Of a stretch of 64,000 nucleotides of DNA, positions 1-9,290 are shown piece by piece; within the stretch, counting starts at the first letter, position 1; every line of letters begins with the position of its first letter. Source of the stretch: Bacteroidales bacterium (GTDB lineage Bacteria; Bacteroidota; Bacteroidia; Bacteroidales; UBA12077); the NCBI GenBank assembly GCA_003446015.1, contig DMBU01000060.1, forward strand, positions 1-64,000, given 5' to 3'. The translations under genes were made by a program, and so were the position numbers. The notes beneath the pieces are model-generated. The model saw nothing but the letters and a program-made list of their open reading frames with translations. It searched no databases and was not told where the DNA came from.

Positions 1-1
1 A

Positions 2-127
2 GTGTATTTAAATCATAAAAAAATCATCAAATCAGTATTTGGTGATTCTGATATCCCACAACTTTATCATGTGATCCGTAACTTGAAAGATTACAATTCT
101 AAATTTTATTCTCATATTTGTTTCTAA
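2..127 (+). CDS. 3' end of an unidentified gene (truncated by the window edge)
   Basis: An open frame enters from the left edge in frame 2 and reads 41 residues to a TAA at 125-127, ending in YNSKFYSHICF. Only 9 bases separate it from the truC start, so the two genes are probably co-transcribed. The fragment is too short to show a domain and I do not recognise it. The reading frame is supported mainly by its uninterrupted length and its tight spacing to truC. Confidence 0.5.
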   Translation: MYLNHKKIIKSVFGDSDIPQLYHVIRNLKDYNSKFYSHICF

Positions 128-136
128 ATTTAAAAA

Positions 137-820
137 ATGGAACTTGAAATAATATATAGGGATGAGTTTTTAGTTGCTATAAATAAACCACATGGTTTGG
201 CAGTTCATCGATCAAAGTATGTTGGCGAAGCTGAAAATTATGCCTTGCAATTATTGAGAGATCAGTTACAACAATATGTTTTTCCATGTCATAGAATCGA
301 TAGTAAAACCGCCGGTGTTTTACTTTTCAGCTTAAATATTGAAGTTAATCGTTTAATGCAACAACAGTTTGCTCTAAATCAGGTTAAGAAAAAATATCTT
401 GCTATTGTGCGCGGATATACTCCGGATTTAGGAGTAATTGATTATCCTTTAACGAATGAAAAGGGTAAAACACAGGATGCAATAACCGAGTATAAAGCCT
501 TAAAAAAAGTTGAGCTTGATTTGCCCTTTGGGAAGTTTAAAACATCAAGGTATTCTTTGGTTGAGATAAATCCACAAACAGGGAGGATGCATCAAATCAG
601 AAAGCATTTTGCTCAAATTGATCATCCGATCATTGGTGATCGTCCGCATGGTTGCAACAAACAGAATAAACTATTTAAGGATAAATTTAATATGACAACC
701 ATGATGCTGCATGCAAAAGAAATTATATTTTATCATCCTATAAATAAGAGTAAAATTATCATTCAGGCTGATTTGCATTCAGAGTTTCAGAAAATGATGC
801 AGCTAATGAATTGGGTTTAG
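137..820 (+). CDS. truC: tRNA pseudouridine(65) synthase-like, RluA family (TruC)
   Basis: A 227-residue RluA-family pseudouridine synthase without an N-terminal S4 domain. The catalytic signature HRID lies at residues 52-55, with Asp55 the expected nucleophile, and is followed by KTAGVLLF. The N-terminal NKPHGLAVHRS and the later GRMHQIRKHFA segment are also typical. Length, the start pattern (MELEIIYRDEFLVAINKP) and the lack of extra domains fit TruC, which modifies U65 of tRNA, better than RluC or RluD. The gene ends just before a hairpin shared with convergent purA. The exact target base is inferred from family resemblance. Confidence 0.85.
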   Translation: MELEIIYRDEFLVAINKPHGLAVHRSKYVGEAENYALQLLRDQLQQYVFPCHRIDSKTAGVLLFSLNIEVNRLMQQQFALNQVKKKYLAIVRGYTPDLGVIDYPLTNEKGKTQDAITEYKALKKVELDLPFGKFKTSRYSLVEINPQTGRMHQIRKHFAQIDHPIIGDRPHGCNKQNKLFKDKFNMTTMMLHAKEIIFYHPINKSKIIIQADLHSEFQKMMQLMNWV

Positions 821-830
821 CTAGAATTAA

Positions 831-859
831 TAAATAAAAAAGCCCTTAAAAAAGGGCCT
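831..859 (-). terminator. Rho-independent terminator of purA
   Basis: The hairpin GCCCTT (842-847) / AAGGGC (852-857) has a 4-base A loop. Read on the minus strand it is followed by a T-rich tract (complement of 831-841), directly after the purA stop at 865. On the plus strand the tail is weaker, so it may serve truC only partly. Confidence 0.75.
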
Positions 860-864
860 TATAT

Positions 865-2127
865 TTATCTCAATATAGTTTGCTCTCGATTTGGTCCAAC
901 AGAAACTACTTTAATAGGAACATTTACTTCTTTTTCAATATAAATAAGATATTCCTTAAATTCATTTGGGAGATTTTCGAATTTATCAATTTTTGAGATA
1001 TCTATTTTCCATCCCTTAAATTCTTTAAAAATGGGTTCAATGGGCTCATTTATTTCATAGGGCAAATAATTTATTTCTTTACCATTTAATATGTAGTGTG
1101 TGCATACTTTTATGGTTTCAAATCCGGTTAAAACGTCAGCTTTTGTTACAATAAGTTCAGTTACTCCGTTGAGCATTACTGCATATTTAAGTGCAGGCAG
1201 GTCGAGCCAGCCACAACGGCGAGGACGTCCGGTAGTAGCACCAAATTCATGGCCTTGCTTTCTTAAAGTTTCACCTTCTGTATTTTCTAATTCAGTAGGA
1301 AAAGGCCCGCTTCCAACTCTTGTGCAGTAAGCTTTAAAAATACCAATTACATTTCCTATTTTATTTGGTGCAATTCCTAATCCTGTGCATGCCCCTGCAC
1401 AAATTGTATTTGATGAAGTTACAAAAGGATAGGAACCAAAATCAATATCTAGTAATGTTCCTTGTGCACCTTCGGCTAAGATTAATTTTTCTTCATTTAG
1501 ATATTTATTAATCTCGTGTTCGCTTTCAATTAATCTGAACTTTTTTATAAGTTCAATACCTTTAAACCATGTTTCCTCATATTCTGATAGATTGTAATCA
1601 AAATCATATTGTTTTAACAGATCTTTATGTTTATTAGTTAAAGCATTGTACTTTTCTTTAAATCCCTGATTTATAATATCTCCAATACGCAAGCCATTCC
1701 TGCCTGTTTTATCCATATAAGTTGGACCGATACCTTTTAGGGTAGAACCTATTTTTGTTTTTCCCTTGGCAGCTTCTGAGGCAGCATCTAAAATCCGATG
1801 CGATGGTAATATTAAATGTGCCCGTTTCGATATAAAAAGATTTTTAGTTAAATCAACATTTAGTTTACTTAACTCTTCAATTTCTTTCATAAAAATTACC
1901 GGGTCAATTACAACACCATTTCCAATAATATTTATAGTTTCAGGTCGAAAAACTCCTGATGGAATGGTATGCAACACATGCTTTATATCATTAAATTCCA
2001 GAGTATGCCCGGCATTTGGGCCACCTTGAAAACGCGCAATTACATCATAGTTCGGAGCAAGAACATCCACAATTTTCCCTTTGCCTTCGTCACCCCACTG
2101 AAGACCTAATAGTACATCTAATTTCAT
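865..2127 (-). CDS. purA: Adenylosuccinate synthetase
   Basis: This 420-residue enzyme makes adenylosuccinate from IMP, aspartate and GTP, the first committed step to AMP. The N-terminal WGDEGKGK loop (residues 11-18, catalytic Asp13) and GGPNAGHT (36-42, catalytic His41) are intact, and the full family length is present. It lies 106 bases downstream of the Fur-family gene on the same strand and ends at a good terminator. With rel further upstream, a purine-biosynthesis enzyme sits beside the (p)ppGpp enzyme. (p)ppGpp is known to inhibit PurA in several bacteria, but any functional link here is inference. Confidence 0.97.
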   Translation of the reverse strand: MKLDVLLGLQWGDEGKGKIVDVLAPNYDVIARFQGGPNAGHTLEFNDIKHVLHTIPSGVFRPETINIIGNGVVIDPVIFMKEIEELSKLNVDLTKNLFISKRAHLILPSHRILDAASEAAKGKTKIGSTLKGIGPTYMDKTGRNGLRIGDIINQGFKEKYNALTNKHKDLLKQYDFDYNLSEYEETWFKGIELIKKFRLIESEHEINKYLNEEKLILAEGAQGTLLDIDFGSYPFVTSSNTICAGACTGLGIAPNKIGNVIGIFKAYCTRVGSGPFPTELENTEGETLRKQGHEFGATTGRPRRCGWLDLPALKYAVMLNGVTELIVTKADVLTGFETIKVCTHYILNGKEINYLPYEINEPIEPIFKEFKGWKIDISKIDKFENLPNEFKEYLIYIEKEVNVPIKVVSVGPNREQTILR

Positions 2128-2233
2128 TTATTTTTTGATTTATTAATGCGTTTGCAAATTACAACAAAAGCTTAAAAATAAAAAAATCCCCACGTATTGA
2201 ATGGAGATAATAACATGTTTTATAAACTAGTTA

Positions 2234-2701
2234 TTAACTTTCCTTTTTTATTTTTTTAGATTCACATTCTTTACATGTTCCATAAAAATATAAAGAGTGA
2301 TAATTTATATTGAATTCCATCATTTCAGAAGCAGTTTCTTGTATTGCATGAATTCGCGGATCACAAAATTCAAGAACTTTTCCGCATTCCTGACATATTA
2401 AATGATCGTGCTGTTTGCAATTATGTGCTTTTTCAAACTGGGCAATGTTTTTACCAAATTGATGTTTAATTACAAGGTTGCTCTCTAACAAAAGCTCAAT
2501 TGTATTGTATAATGTAGCACGACTTACTCTGTAATTCTTATTCTTCATTGAGATATACAAAGACTCAATGTCAAAATGATTATCGCGTGAATATATCTCG
2601 TCAAGAATAGCATAGCGTTCAGGAGTTTTCCTGTGGCCTCTCTTTTCAAGATATTCAGTAAAAATCTTTTTAACAGTATCTTTTGTCTCGGCACAAATCA
2701 T
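2234..2701 (-). CDS. Fur/PerR-family metal-dependent transcriptional repressor
   Basis: A 155-residue Fur-family protein if read from the ATG at 2701; an in-frame TTG two codons further upstream (2707) is possible but less likely. The winged-helix DNA-binding part spans about residues 10-85 (RKTPERYAIL, VSRATLYNTIELL). The dimerisation/metal part has HDH at 98-100 and two CxxC pairs at 103/106 and 143/146, the structural zinc site of Fur and PerR proteins. Whether it senses iron, peroxide or zinc cannot be decided from sequence. It sits between rel and purA on the same strand, with gaps of 71 and 106 bases. Confidence 0.92.
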   Translation of the reverse strand: MICAETKDTVKKIFTEYLEKRGHRKTPERYAILDEIYSRDNHFDIESLYISMKNKNYRVSRATLYNTIELLLESNLVIKHQFGKNIAQFEKAHNCKQHDHLICQECGKVLEFCDPRIHAIQETASEMMEFNINYHSLYFYGTCKECESKKIKKES

Positions 2702-2772
2702 AAACAATCATTTATTTAAGATTGCTAAAAGTATGAATTTTTTTTGTTATTTAGAATTAATTTAAAGAAAAA

Positions 2773-5043
2773 TTATTTTGCAATTTCCTCATTACGTTTT
2801 ACTGAATCAACACCCTTAATTTTACTGATATTCATGATTAGATTGTTAAGATCGGTAACATTATGCACGTATAATTCTATTTCGCCTTCGAAAATACCAT
2901 CGTGTGTTTCAATAAATATTTTACGAATATTTACAGTTAGTTCACTTGAGATTACTGCAGTAATATCTGATGCAATACCAATTCGGTCGATTCCATTTAA
3001 CGATAATTTAGCAAGTGAAGAAAGTAATTTTTGAGACGTCCATTTTGCAGGAACAATATAATTTCCTTTGCTCGACATTAAACGTATTGCGGTTGGACAT
3101 TTGGCTTTGTGAATAACAATAAAATCATCTTCAGGGTTTTTATATCCGATAACATCATCACCCGGAATTGGGTTACAACATTTTGCAATTTGGGTATTGT
3201 AATTTTTTTGAGACTCATTGTCTTGAATAATCAATGGGTCCTTATAATTAAATTTTGAAACTTGTTTAGGAACTTCAGTTCCTTTTTTAGTTTTTGACGA
3301 AGAGGAAGATTTTAATAATTGTAAACCCCAATAACGTATAATTTTGCTTTTGGTATTTTTCTTTAGAATTTTTTTAAGATTATCGAGTTTTATAATACCG
3401 CTGCCTATTTTACTATATAGCTCATCTTTAGTAACTACCTCATACTCAGGTATGATTTTTTTTAATACTCGCCCACTGGGGTGAACTTTTAAGTCTTTAA
3501 GTTTGGCCTCTAAAATTGATTTTCCTTTTTGAATACGATCTTTAGTTTCTGCTTTGATGGCATCAGTAATACTGGTTTTTGCTTTTGCAGTTTTAACATT
3601 CGCAAGCCATTCTTTCTGAATTTTTTGTTTGTTAGATGTTATAATCTCAACCTGATCTCCACTTTTTAACATATAATTAAGTGGAACAAGTTTGTGATTT
3701 ACTTTTGCTCCAATGGCTTTATTCCCAATTTCGCTATGAATTTCATATGCAAAATCAAGGGTTGTAGAATCTTTTGGTAATGTTTTTAAATCGCCTTTAG
3801 GTGTAAAAACCATAATTTCTGCAGAGAATAAATTCATTTTGAATTCATCGAGAAATTCCAGTGCATCCGAATTTGGATTCTCGAGCATTTCTCTAATCTT
3901 CTTAATCCATTTATCCAGCTCACTTTCGTTTGTTTTTTCACCTTTGTATTTCCAGTGAGCAGCAAATCCACGTTCTGCAATCTCGTCCATTCGCTGCGAT
4001 CTAATTTGTACCTCAACCCATTTACCATTGGGTCCCATAACAGTCATGTGAAGTGCTTCATAACCATTTGCTTTTGGGGAGCTAATCCAATCTCTGATTC
4101 TATCCGGCTTTGGTGTATAAATGTCTGTAATTAGTGAGTAGATTTGCCAGCACTGGGCTTTTTCTGTTTCCCGGTTTAAAGCTTTAAAAACAATCCGAAT
4201 GGCCATTAAATCATAAACTTCTTCAAAAGGAATATTCTTACTTTGCATTTTATTCCAAATAGAGAATATTGATTTTGGTCGTCCATTGATATCAAATTCT
4301 ATGTTATTCTTTTCTAGTTTTTCAATAATTGGTAAAGAAAAACGATTTATTTCCTGCTGACGTTTTTTCTCGTTATCTTTTATTTTGGTTGTAATTTCAT
4401 TGAAAATATTTGGATGCCTGTATTTTAAGCTTAAATCTTCGAGTTCAGTTTTTATTGCATATAATCCTAAGCGATGGGCGAGCGGGGCATATAAATAAAT
4501 GGTTTCGCCTGCAATTTTTAGTTGTTTGTTTGCGGGCATTGAATCTAGGGTTCGCATATTGTGCAAACGGTCGGCAAGTTTTATTAAAATTACCCTAACA
4601 TCATCAGAAAGAGTTAAAAGCATTTTCCTGAAATTCTCGGCTTGCAACGAAGAGTGTTTATCAAAAACATCTGAAATTTTAGTAAGACCATCGATAATAG
4701 ATGCAATTTTTTCACCAAAAAAATGCTCAATATCTTCAAGAGTATATTCAGTATCTTCAACAACATCATGAAGTAAAGCACATGTTATTGAAGTAACTCC
4801 CAAACCCATTTCTGCTGTAACAATTTTTGCAACAGCTATGGGGTGAAGGATATAAGGCTCTCCTGATCTTCTTTTTACTCCTTTGTGTGATTCTTTAGCC
4901 AGATCGAATGCTTTCCTGATTAATTCAGTGTCTTTGATTTTAACGTGCTTTGAGCAGCTCAATATAAGATCTTTATACAATTCTTCGGCATAAGCATCCT
5001 CATCGATAATATTAATTTTGGCTATAGAATCTTTTTTAACCAT
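2773..5043 (-). CDS. rel: Bifunctional (p)ppGpp synthetase/hydrolase (Rel/SpoT type)
   Basis: A 756-residue long RSH protein controlling the stringent response. Visible domains in order: an HD hydrolase domain with His67 and the H92-D93 pair (LLHDVVEDTEY), so hydrolase activity is expected; a synthetase domain with KSIFSIWNKM, YDLMAIRIVF and KANGYEALH; a TGS domain (VFTPKGDLKTLPKDSTTLDFAY); a helical/zinc-finger-like region with IAKCCNPIPGDDVIGY; and a C-terminal ACT domain. Both catalytic halves look intact, so this is probably the main RSH enzyme. It is the first gene of a minus-strand rel-fur-purA series and has a TAAATTTG -7 box just upstream. Confidence 0.95.
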   Translation of the reverse strand: MVKKDSIAKINIIDEDAYAEELYKDLILSCSKHVKIKDTELIRKAFDLAKESHKGVKRRSGEPYILHPIAVAKIVTAEMGLGVTSITCALLHDVVEDTEYTLEDIEHFFGEKIASIIDGLTKISDVFDKHSSLQAENFRKMLLTLSDDVRVILIKLADRLHNMRTLDSMPANKQLKIAGETIYLYAPLAHRLGLYAIKTELEDLSLKYRHPNIFNEITTKIKDNEKKRQQEINRFSLPIIEKLEKNNIEFDINGRPKSIFSIWNKMQSKNIPFEEVYDLMAIRIVFKALNRETEKAQCWQIYSLITDIYTPKPDRIRDWISSPKANGYEALHMTVMGPNGKWVEVQIRSQRMDEIAERGFAAHWKYKGEKTNESELDKWIKKIREMLENPNSDALEFLDEFKMNLFSAEIMVFTPKGDLKTLPKDSTTLDFAYEIHSEIGNKAIGAKVNHKLVPLNYMLKSGDQVEIITSNKQKIQKEWLANVKTAKAKTSITDAIKAETKDRIQKGKSILEAKLKDLKVHPSGRVLKKIIPEYEVVTKDELYSKIGSGIIKLDNLKKILKKNTKSKIIRYWGLQLLKSSSSSKTKKGTEVPKQVSKFNYKDPLIIQDNESQKNYNTQIAKCCNPIPGDDVIGYKNPEDDFIVIHKAKCPTAIRLMSSKGNYIVPAKWTSQKLLSSLAKLSLNGIDRIGIASDITAVISSELTVNIRKIFIETHDGIFEGEIELYVHNVTDLNNLIMNISKIKGVDSVKRNEEIAK

Positions 5044-5068
5044 GCGTTTTAACCAGCTTTATTTATCA

Positions 5069-5076
5069 CAAATTTA
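5069..5076 (-). promoter_or_regulatory. Candidate -7 box for rel
   Basis: Read on the minus strand this is TAAATTTG, an exact match to the Bacteroidota -7 consensus TAnnTTTG, 26 bases before the rel ATG. No TTG was seen at the expected -33 distance, so this rests on the -7 box alone. Confidence 0.35.
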
Positions 5077-5111
5077 ATTAAAAATTGATGAAAATGTACG
5101 GTGATTTGACA

Positions 5112-6575
5112 TTATGGATAGATAACCATAATGCTCCCTCTTTGTTCTATAATTTGATCGTTGGGAGATTTAATTCTTAGGTAATAAATGTAAGCCCCAG
5201 TGGGTGCTGAGTTTCCATTGGGTTCTCTTCCATCCCAGGGTTTTGAATAATCTCCTGTTTCAAAAATAGCATTACCCCATCGATTATACACACGCAATTC
5301 GTACTTTTTTGGGATAAATGTGAATACGGGTTTAAAAAGATCATTCGTACCATCATCATTAGGAGTGAAAGCCTCGGGAATATAAACTTTAGGTGTTAAG
5401 TACATGCAAGCTGTGTTTGACTGGCTATAGTCACTGTCAGCAGAACCTTCTGCATTTGCTTGCACATAATAACAAAACTGGCTGTAGCTCTGCAATGACT
5501 CAATATTATCCTGAAAACTATTAAAATTTGAGAAACTTCCAATGAGCTCGGGATTCTGATTGCTAACTATCCTATAAATATCATAATTAACTGGAATTAA
5601 ACTTGATTCTTTAAATCCGTTCCAGCCTAAAGTGTTTTCAAATTCATTGGTTTCAATTTCGAGAACAATGTTATTAATGATATCCGAATTTGTGGTTTCA
5701 TTTCCACATTCGTTAACAGAAACTAATTTATAGTAACTAATTTTAGTATAGGGTTCTGAATTAGGATCAGTTGTAAGTATTTCTGTATCTGTTGTTATTA
5801 ATGTTTCAATGGTATCATAGATTCCAGAATATGAATCGGATTTTAAAAGTTTATAAGTATTTAATTCAGAATTAGATGCAATTTCAAATTTAAGATTAGT
5901 ATTGTTCCCATCAACTGAAGCCGAAACAGAGTTAATGTAATCAGGACTTTGAGGCATTTCAGTAAATTTCACAATTGGATTGGAATAACTTGTTTCAGTC
6001 TGTCCTTCCCACTGTGTTTCTAGAAAGATGCTATAGTTTTTATTCTCAAGAATTCCATTAATGATGCATTCCTCTTGACTTCCATCTACAGTTTCAGTCC
6101 GAAGAATTCCGCCCTCATTGATATTTACTGTAAATTGTGAAGGTATCCAATCGTTTATAAGTGGATCATTTAGCGGAACATCTACAACCAGGTCTTTCCA
6201 GTTTAATTGAATTTGTTGTAGGCAAGAATCGTATTTAAAAGTCAAATGATAGGTAGAAACAACTTCTGATCTTAAATTAGCATTTACGGTGCTTTGTATT
6301 TTATATAAACGGGGTTTTAAATGGGCCTGTGCTGTTGAATCAATATATGAGGTTTCTGTTGAATTTCTAATTAGTAATGGTGATAAATTAGCATCAGTTA
6401 TATTATCTCTAAAGATTTCCAGATCATCAGTGCCATTATATTCCCACGAAATACGCACATGTCCTTGCTCATTAATAACACTTACATTCTTAATTTTAAG
6501 TGTTTGAGTTTTACCTTCGGTATTCATGAAGATGATAGATATAAAAATAATAAATGATATTAGAAATTTGCTCAT
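5112..6575 (-). CDS. Secreted protein with T9SS type B (gliding-motility-associated) C-terminal sorting domain
   Basis: A 487-residue exported protein. It begins with a signal peptide (hydrophobic FLISFIIFISIIFM) and is followed by several fibronectin-III-like beta repeats. The last ~90 residues start VYIPEAFTPNDDGTNDLF and continue with LRVYNRWGNAIFE and WDG, the classic type B sorting domain used by the type IX secretion system. The protein is therefore expected to cross the outer membrane and be surface-linked or released. Its own role is unknown; the repeats suggest adhesion or protein contacts. It is followed by the M16 pair on the same strand but separated from rel by a 68-base gap. Confidence 0.88.
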   Translation of the reverse strand: MSKFLISFIIFISIIFMNTEGKTQTLKIKNVSVINEQGHVRISWEYNGTDDLEIFRDNITDANLSPLLIRNSTETSYIDSTAQAHLKPRLYKIQSTVNANLRSEVVSTYHLTFKYDSCLQQIQLNWKDLVVDVPLNDPLINDWIPSQFTVNINEGGILRTETVDGSQEECIINGILENKNYSIFLETQWEGQTETSYSNPIVKFTEMPQSPDYINSVSASVDGNNTNLKFEIASNSELNTYKLLKSDSYSGIYDTIETLITTDTEILTTDPNSEPYTKISYYKLVSVNECGNETTNSDIINNIVLEIETNEFENTLGWNGFKESSLIPVNYDIYRIVSNQNPELIGSFSNFNSFQDNIESLQSYSQFCYYVQANAEGSADSDYSQSNTACMYLTPKVYIPEAFTPNDDGTNDLFKPVFTFIPKKYELRVYNRWGNAIFETGDYSKPWDGREPNGNSAPTGAYIYYLRIKSPNDQIIEQRGSIMVIYP

Positions 6576-6611
6576 AACTACTATTTTGACTCTAAAACGA
6601 AAATAATACTA

Positions 6612-7898
6612 TTAATTGTATTTACCTGCTATGGTCCTTATTAAGGTATCTTCATGCAGGTATTTATTTGCTAATTCAATAATTTCTTCGGGAGTAATAT
6701 TTTTTATAGCATCAATTGCCTCATTAAAATAGTTAATTTCAAGACCAAAATCAATAATATTTTTAAAGCTTGATGATATCTCAAAAGGTCCATCAAAAGA
6801 TCTTAACAAATCGCCTAACATATAGTTTCTAACCAAATCAAGCTCCTCAACACTAACTTTTTCTTCTCTTAATTTTTTAACTTCATTTAGTATTTCCTGA
6901 ATGGCTTTTTTTGCAACATCAGCACCAACTTCTGATAAAATCACAAGAAATCCGGCATTTTTTAATGAAACAAGAACAGAATTAATTCCATAAGTATAGC
7001 CTTTTTCTTCGCGAATGGTTTTCATTAAACGTGATCCAAAATACCCTCCTAAAATTGTATTTACAATATTTAATTTATGAAAATCGGGATGTCCGTTTTT
7101 TATGAGTATTTTACCTAATCGAATGGCCGATTGAGAAACATCCTTTTTTTCAATGTAAGTTTCCATTTTAACAGGATGCGGAATATCAAATTGAGCTGAT
7201 TCAACAGTTGCATTGAAGCCCCAATCTTCATTTCCAAAATGTTTTTCAAGTAATGCAAGTACCGTTTTATCAATTTTTCCGGATAAAAGTATTTTGCATT
7301 TATTAGATTGATAATGAGTTTTGTGAAACTGTACAATATCTTTTTGACTTACGCAATTGTAGTCTTCAATTTTGGTTTTAACTCCATAAGGATGACTTTT
7401 CCCAAAAAGCTGTTCATTAAATTCCCGACGAGCTACATTTGATACTTTTTCAAGTTCAACCTGAAACTGTTGTTTCCTTTTGTTTAGATATGTATTCAGC
7501 TCGTGTTCGGGAAATACAGGATTCTTAATAATATCCTCAAGAATCAATATGGTTTCAGGCAAATATTTTTTTAAGGTATATAAGGTAACATTCCCAAAAT
7601 CCTTGGTTGGCTGTGCATGTATAAAAGCACCATAAAAATCTAGTTTTTCTGCAATTTGCTGTGAGGTATATTCTTTTGTCCCTTCAATTAGCATTTCGTT
7701 TACAACGGTTGCAATTATTGGCTTTTCCTGATACCAACCACCTGCATTAAATGTAATGTCTATTTTAACAACATCTTGCGTTCCTGCATTTATAATAAAA
7801 GTTTCAATACCATTGTTAAGTTCAATTCTTTCAGGAATAGGAATGTTTATATGTTCTATATTTTTAAATTCAGGATGATTTCTTCTGTCTAATTTCAT
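6612..7898 (-). CDS. M16 family peptidase-like protein, catalytically inactive subunit
   Basis: A 428-residue M16B-fold protein. I chose the ATG at 7898, 4 bases after the stop of the upstream M16 gene; a longer frame starting at 7979 would overlap that gene and adds no family sequence. The position of the zinc motif HxxEH reads TVVNE (residues 64-68), so both His ligands and the catalytic Glu are lost. The C-terminal substrate-contact region REEKGYTYG is retained. This is the pattern of the non-catalytic partner in heterodimeric M16B proteases such as mitochondrial processing peptidase or bacterial M16B pairs. It probably forms a heterodimer with the product of 7903-9141. Confidence 0.9.
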   Translation of the reverse strand: MKLDRRNHPEFKNIEHINIPIPERIELNNGIETFIINAGTQDVVKIDITFNAGGWYQEKPIIATVVNEMLIEGTKEYTSQQIAEKLDFYGAFIHAQPTKDFGNVTLYTLKKYLPETILILEDIIKNPVFPEHELNTYLNKRKQQFQVELEKVSNVARREFNEQLFGKSHPYGVKTKIEDYNCVSQKDIVQFHKTHYQSNKCKILLSGKIDKTVLALLEKHFGNEDWGFNATVESAQFDIPHPVKMETYIEKKDVSQSAIRLGKILIKNGHPDFHKLNIVNTILGGYFGSRLMKTIREEKGYTYGINSVLVSLKNAGFLVILSEVGADVAKKAIQEILNEVKKLREEKVSVEELDLVRNYMLGDLLRSFDGPFEISSSFKNIIDFGLEINYFNEAIDAIKNITPEEIIELANKYLHEDTLIRTIAGKYN

Positions 7899-7902
7899 TC
7901 TC

Positions 7903-9141
7903 TTATTTTTTAGATAAATAATAAAGAGTGGATGAGTTTTTTCTGTTGAAAATTTTCGATGCCGTTTTTTGAATTTCATCTTTAGTAACTCTTCGGTACT
8001 TTTCTATTTCTTGATTTATTCGTTCAGCATCACCTAACAGCTCATGATATGCCAGATCCATTGCTTTGTTTAAAGCACTCAACTGACCGAATTCATAAAC
8101 CGATTCAAATTTATTTTTTACTTTTTCAATTTCATAATCATCAATATTACCATTTGAAAGTTGATTAATTTCTTCCCAAATCGCTGTTTCAGCATCATTT
8201 ATTTTCACGGTACTCATTACTTTACCGGTAATAATAAACAGTCCTTCATCAATATCTCCAGTTATATATGCATTAATATCACTAAATAGTTGTTTCGTTT
8301 TTACTAAGCTCTGATACAATCTTGATGATTTCCCGTTTGCAAAAAGATCTGAAATTAAATCGGCAACATAATAATCATTTTCGAGTTTTGAACTCATGTG
8401 AAAGGCAATGTAAATGGCATCAAAAGGAACATTTCGATAAACCGTTTGCGTTCTTGCTTTGAGTTGTTCCGGTTCTTTCGAAATTACTCTCAACGCAATT
8501 TCTCTTTTTTCAATAGGGGCAAACCACTTTTCTGATAAGGTTTTAATCTCATCAGTTTTTACATTCCCTGAAATAGACAGAATAGCATTGTTAGGTGCAT
8601 AGTGGTGCATAAAGAAATTCCTTACATCTTCAAGATCAGCATTTTGAATGTGCGAAATATCTTTCCCAATTGTGGCCCACTGGTAAGGATGAACTTTGTA
8701 TGCTAATGGTCTTAATAACAGAGACGAATCTCCATACGGCTGATTTAAGTAATTCTGGTTAAATTCTTCGATAACAACGTTCTTTTGAATATCTAGTTTT
8801 TTTTGAGAAAAATCTAAACCAAACATTCTGTCAGATTCAAGCCAAAATGCTGTTTCTATATTTTCTTTTGGCAGGGTTATATAATAATTAGTAATATCGT
8901 TAGTTGTAAATGCATTATTTTCTCCACCAGCAAGTTGCAGAGGTCTGTCGTATGAGGGAATATGAATACTTCCTTCAAACATTAAGTGTTCGAACAAATG
9001 AGCAAATCCTGTTTTATCGGGACTTTCATTTTTGGATCCTACATGATATAGAATATTAAATGCAACCAGCGTTGTTGATGGATCATGATGAACGATTACC
9101 TTTAAACCATTTTGAAGAGTGAACTTATCGAATTTTATCAT
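7903..9141 (-). CDS. M16 family zinc metallopeptidase, active subunit
   Basis: A 412-residue M16B peptidase. The inverted zinc motif HLFEH is at residues 48-52 (His48, Glu51, His52), with the third ligand expected at Glu125/Glu126 in NVVIEEF. There is no signal peptide, so a cytoplasmic location is likely. Only 4 bases separate it from the inactive paralogue downstream, which implies joint expression and a heterodimeric clamshell enzyme. Substrates are unknown; related bacterial pairs degrade peptides or process small proteins. Confidence 0.93.
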   Translation of the reverse strand: MIKFDKFTLQNGLKVIVHHDPSTTLVAFNILYHVGSKNESPDKTGFAHLFEHLMFEGSIHIPSYDRPLQLAGGENNAFTTNDITNYYITLPKENIETAFWLESDRMFGLDFSQKKLDIQKNVVIEEFNQNYLNQPYGDSSLLLRPLAYKVHPYQWATIGKDISHIQNADLEDVRNFFMHHYAPNNAILSISGNVKTDEIKTLSEKWFAPIEKREIALRVISKEPEQLKARTQTVYRNVPFDAIYIAFHMSSKLENDYYVADLISDLFANGKSSRLYQSLVKTKQLFSDINAYITGDIDEGLFIITGKVMSTVKINDAETAIWEEINQLSNGNIDDYEIEKVKNKFESVYEFGQLSALNKAMDLAYHELLGDAERINQEIEKYRRVTKDEIQKTASKIFNRKNSSTLYYLSKK

Positions 9142-9290
9142 TTGTAAATTTTAAATAAGGTAATGCAAACATAATTAATTAACTTTTAAGTTATAAGTAG
9201 TATTTATAAATCTTTATTATTTTAATGGATATTAAAAAAAAATGTTTTTTTTTACACCCTTGTTCAAAATTTAAAATATCAAATTAAGGT

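Noticed and set aside
5110..5133. Inverted repeat CATTATGG / CCATAATG across the end of the T9SS cargo gene
   Set aside because: It has an 8-base stem but spans the stop codon and has no T-run on either strand, so I do not call it a terminator. Possibly chance in AT-rich DNA.
7899..7979. Upstream extension of the inactive M16 gene (27 extra residues)
   Set aside because: It overlaps the active M16 gene entirely, adds no family-like sequence, and a good ATG at 7898 lies just after the upstream stop.
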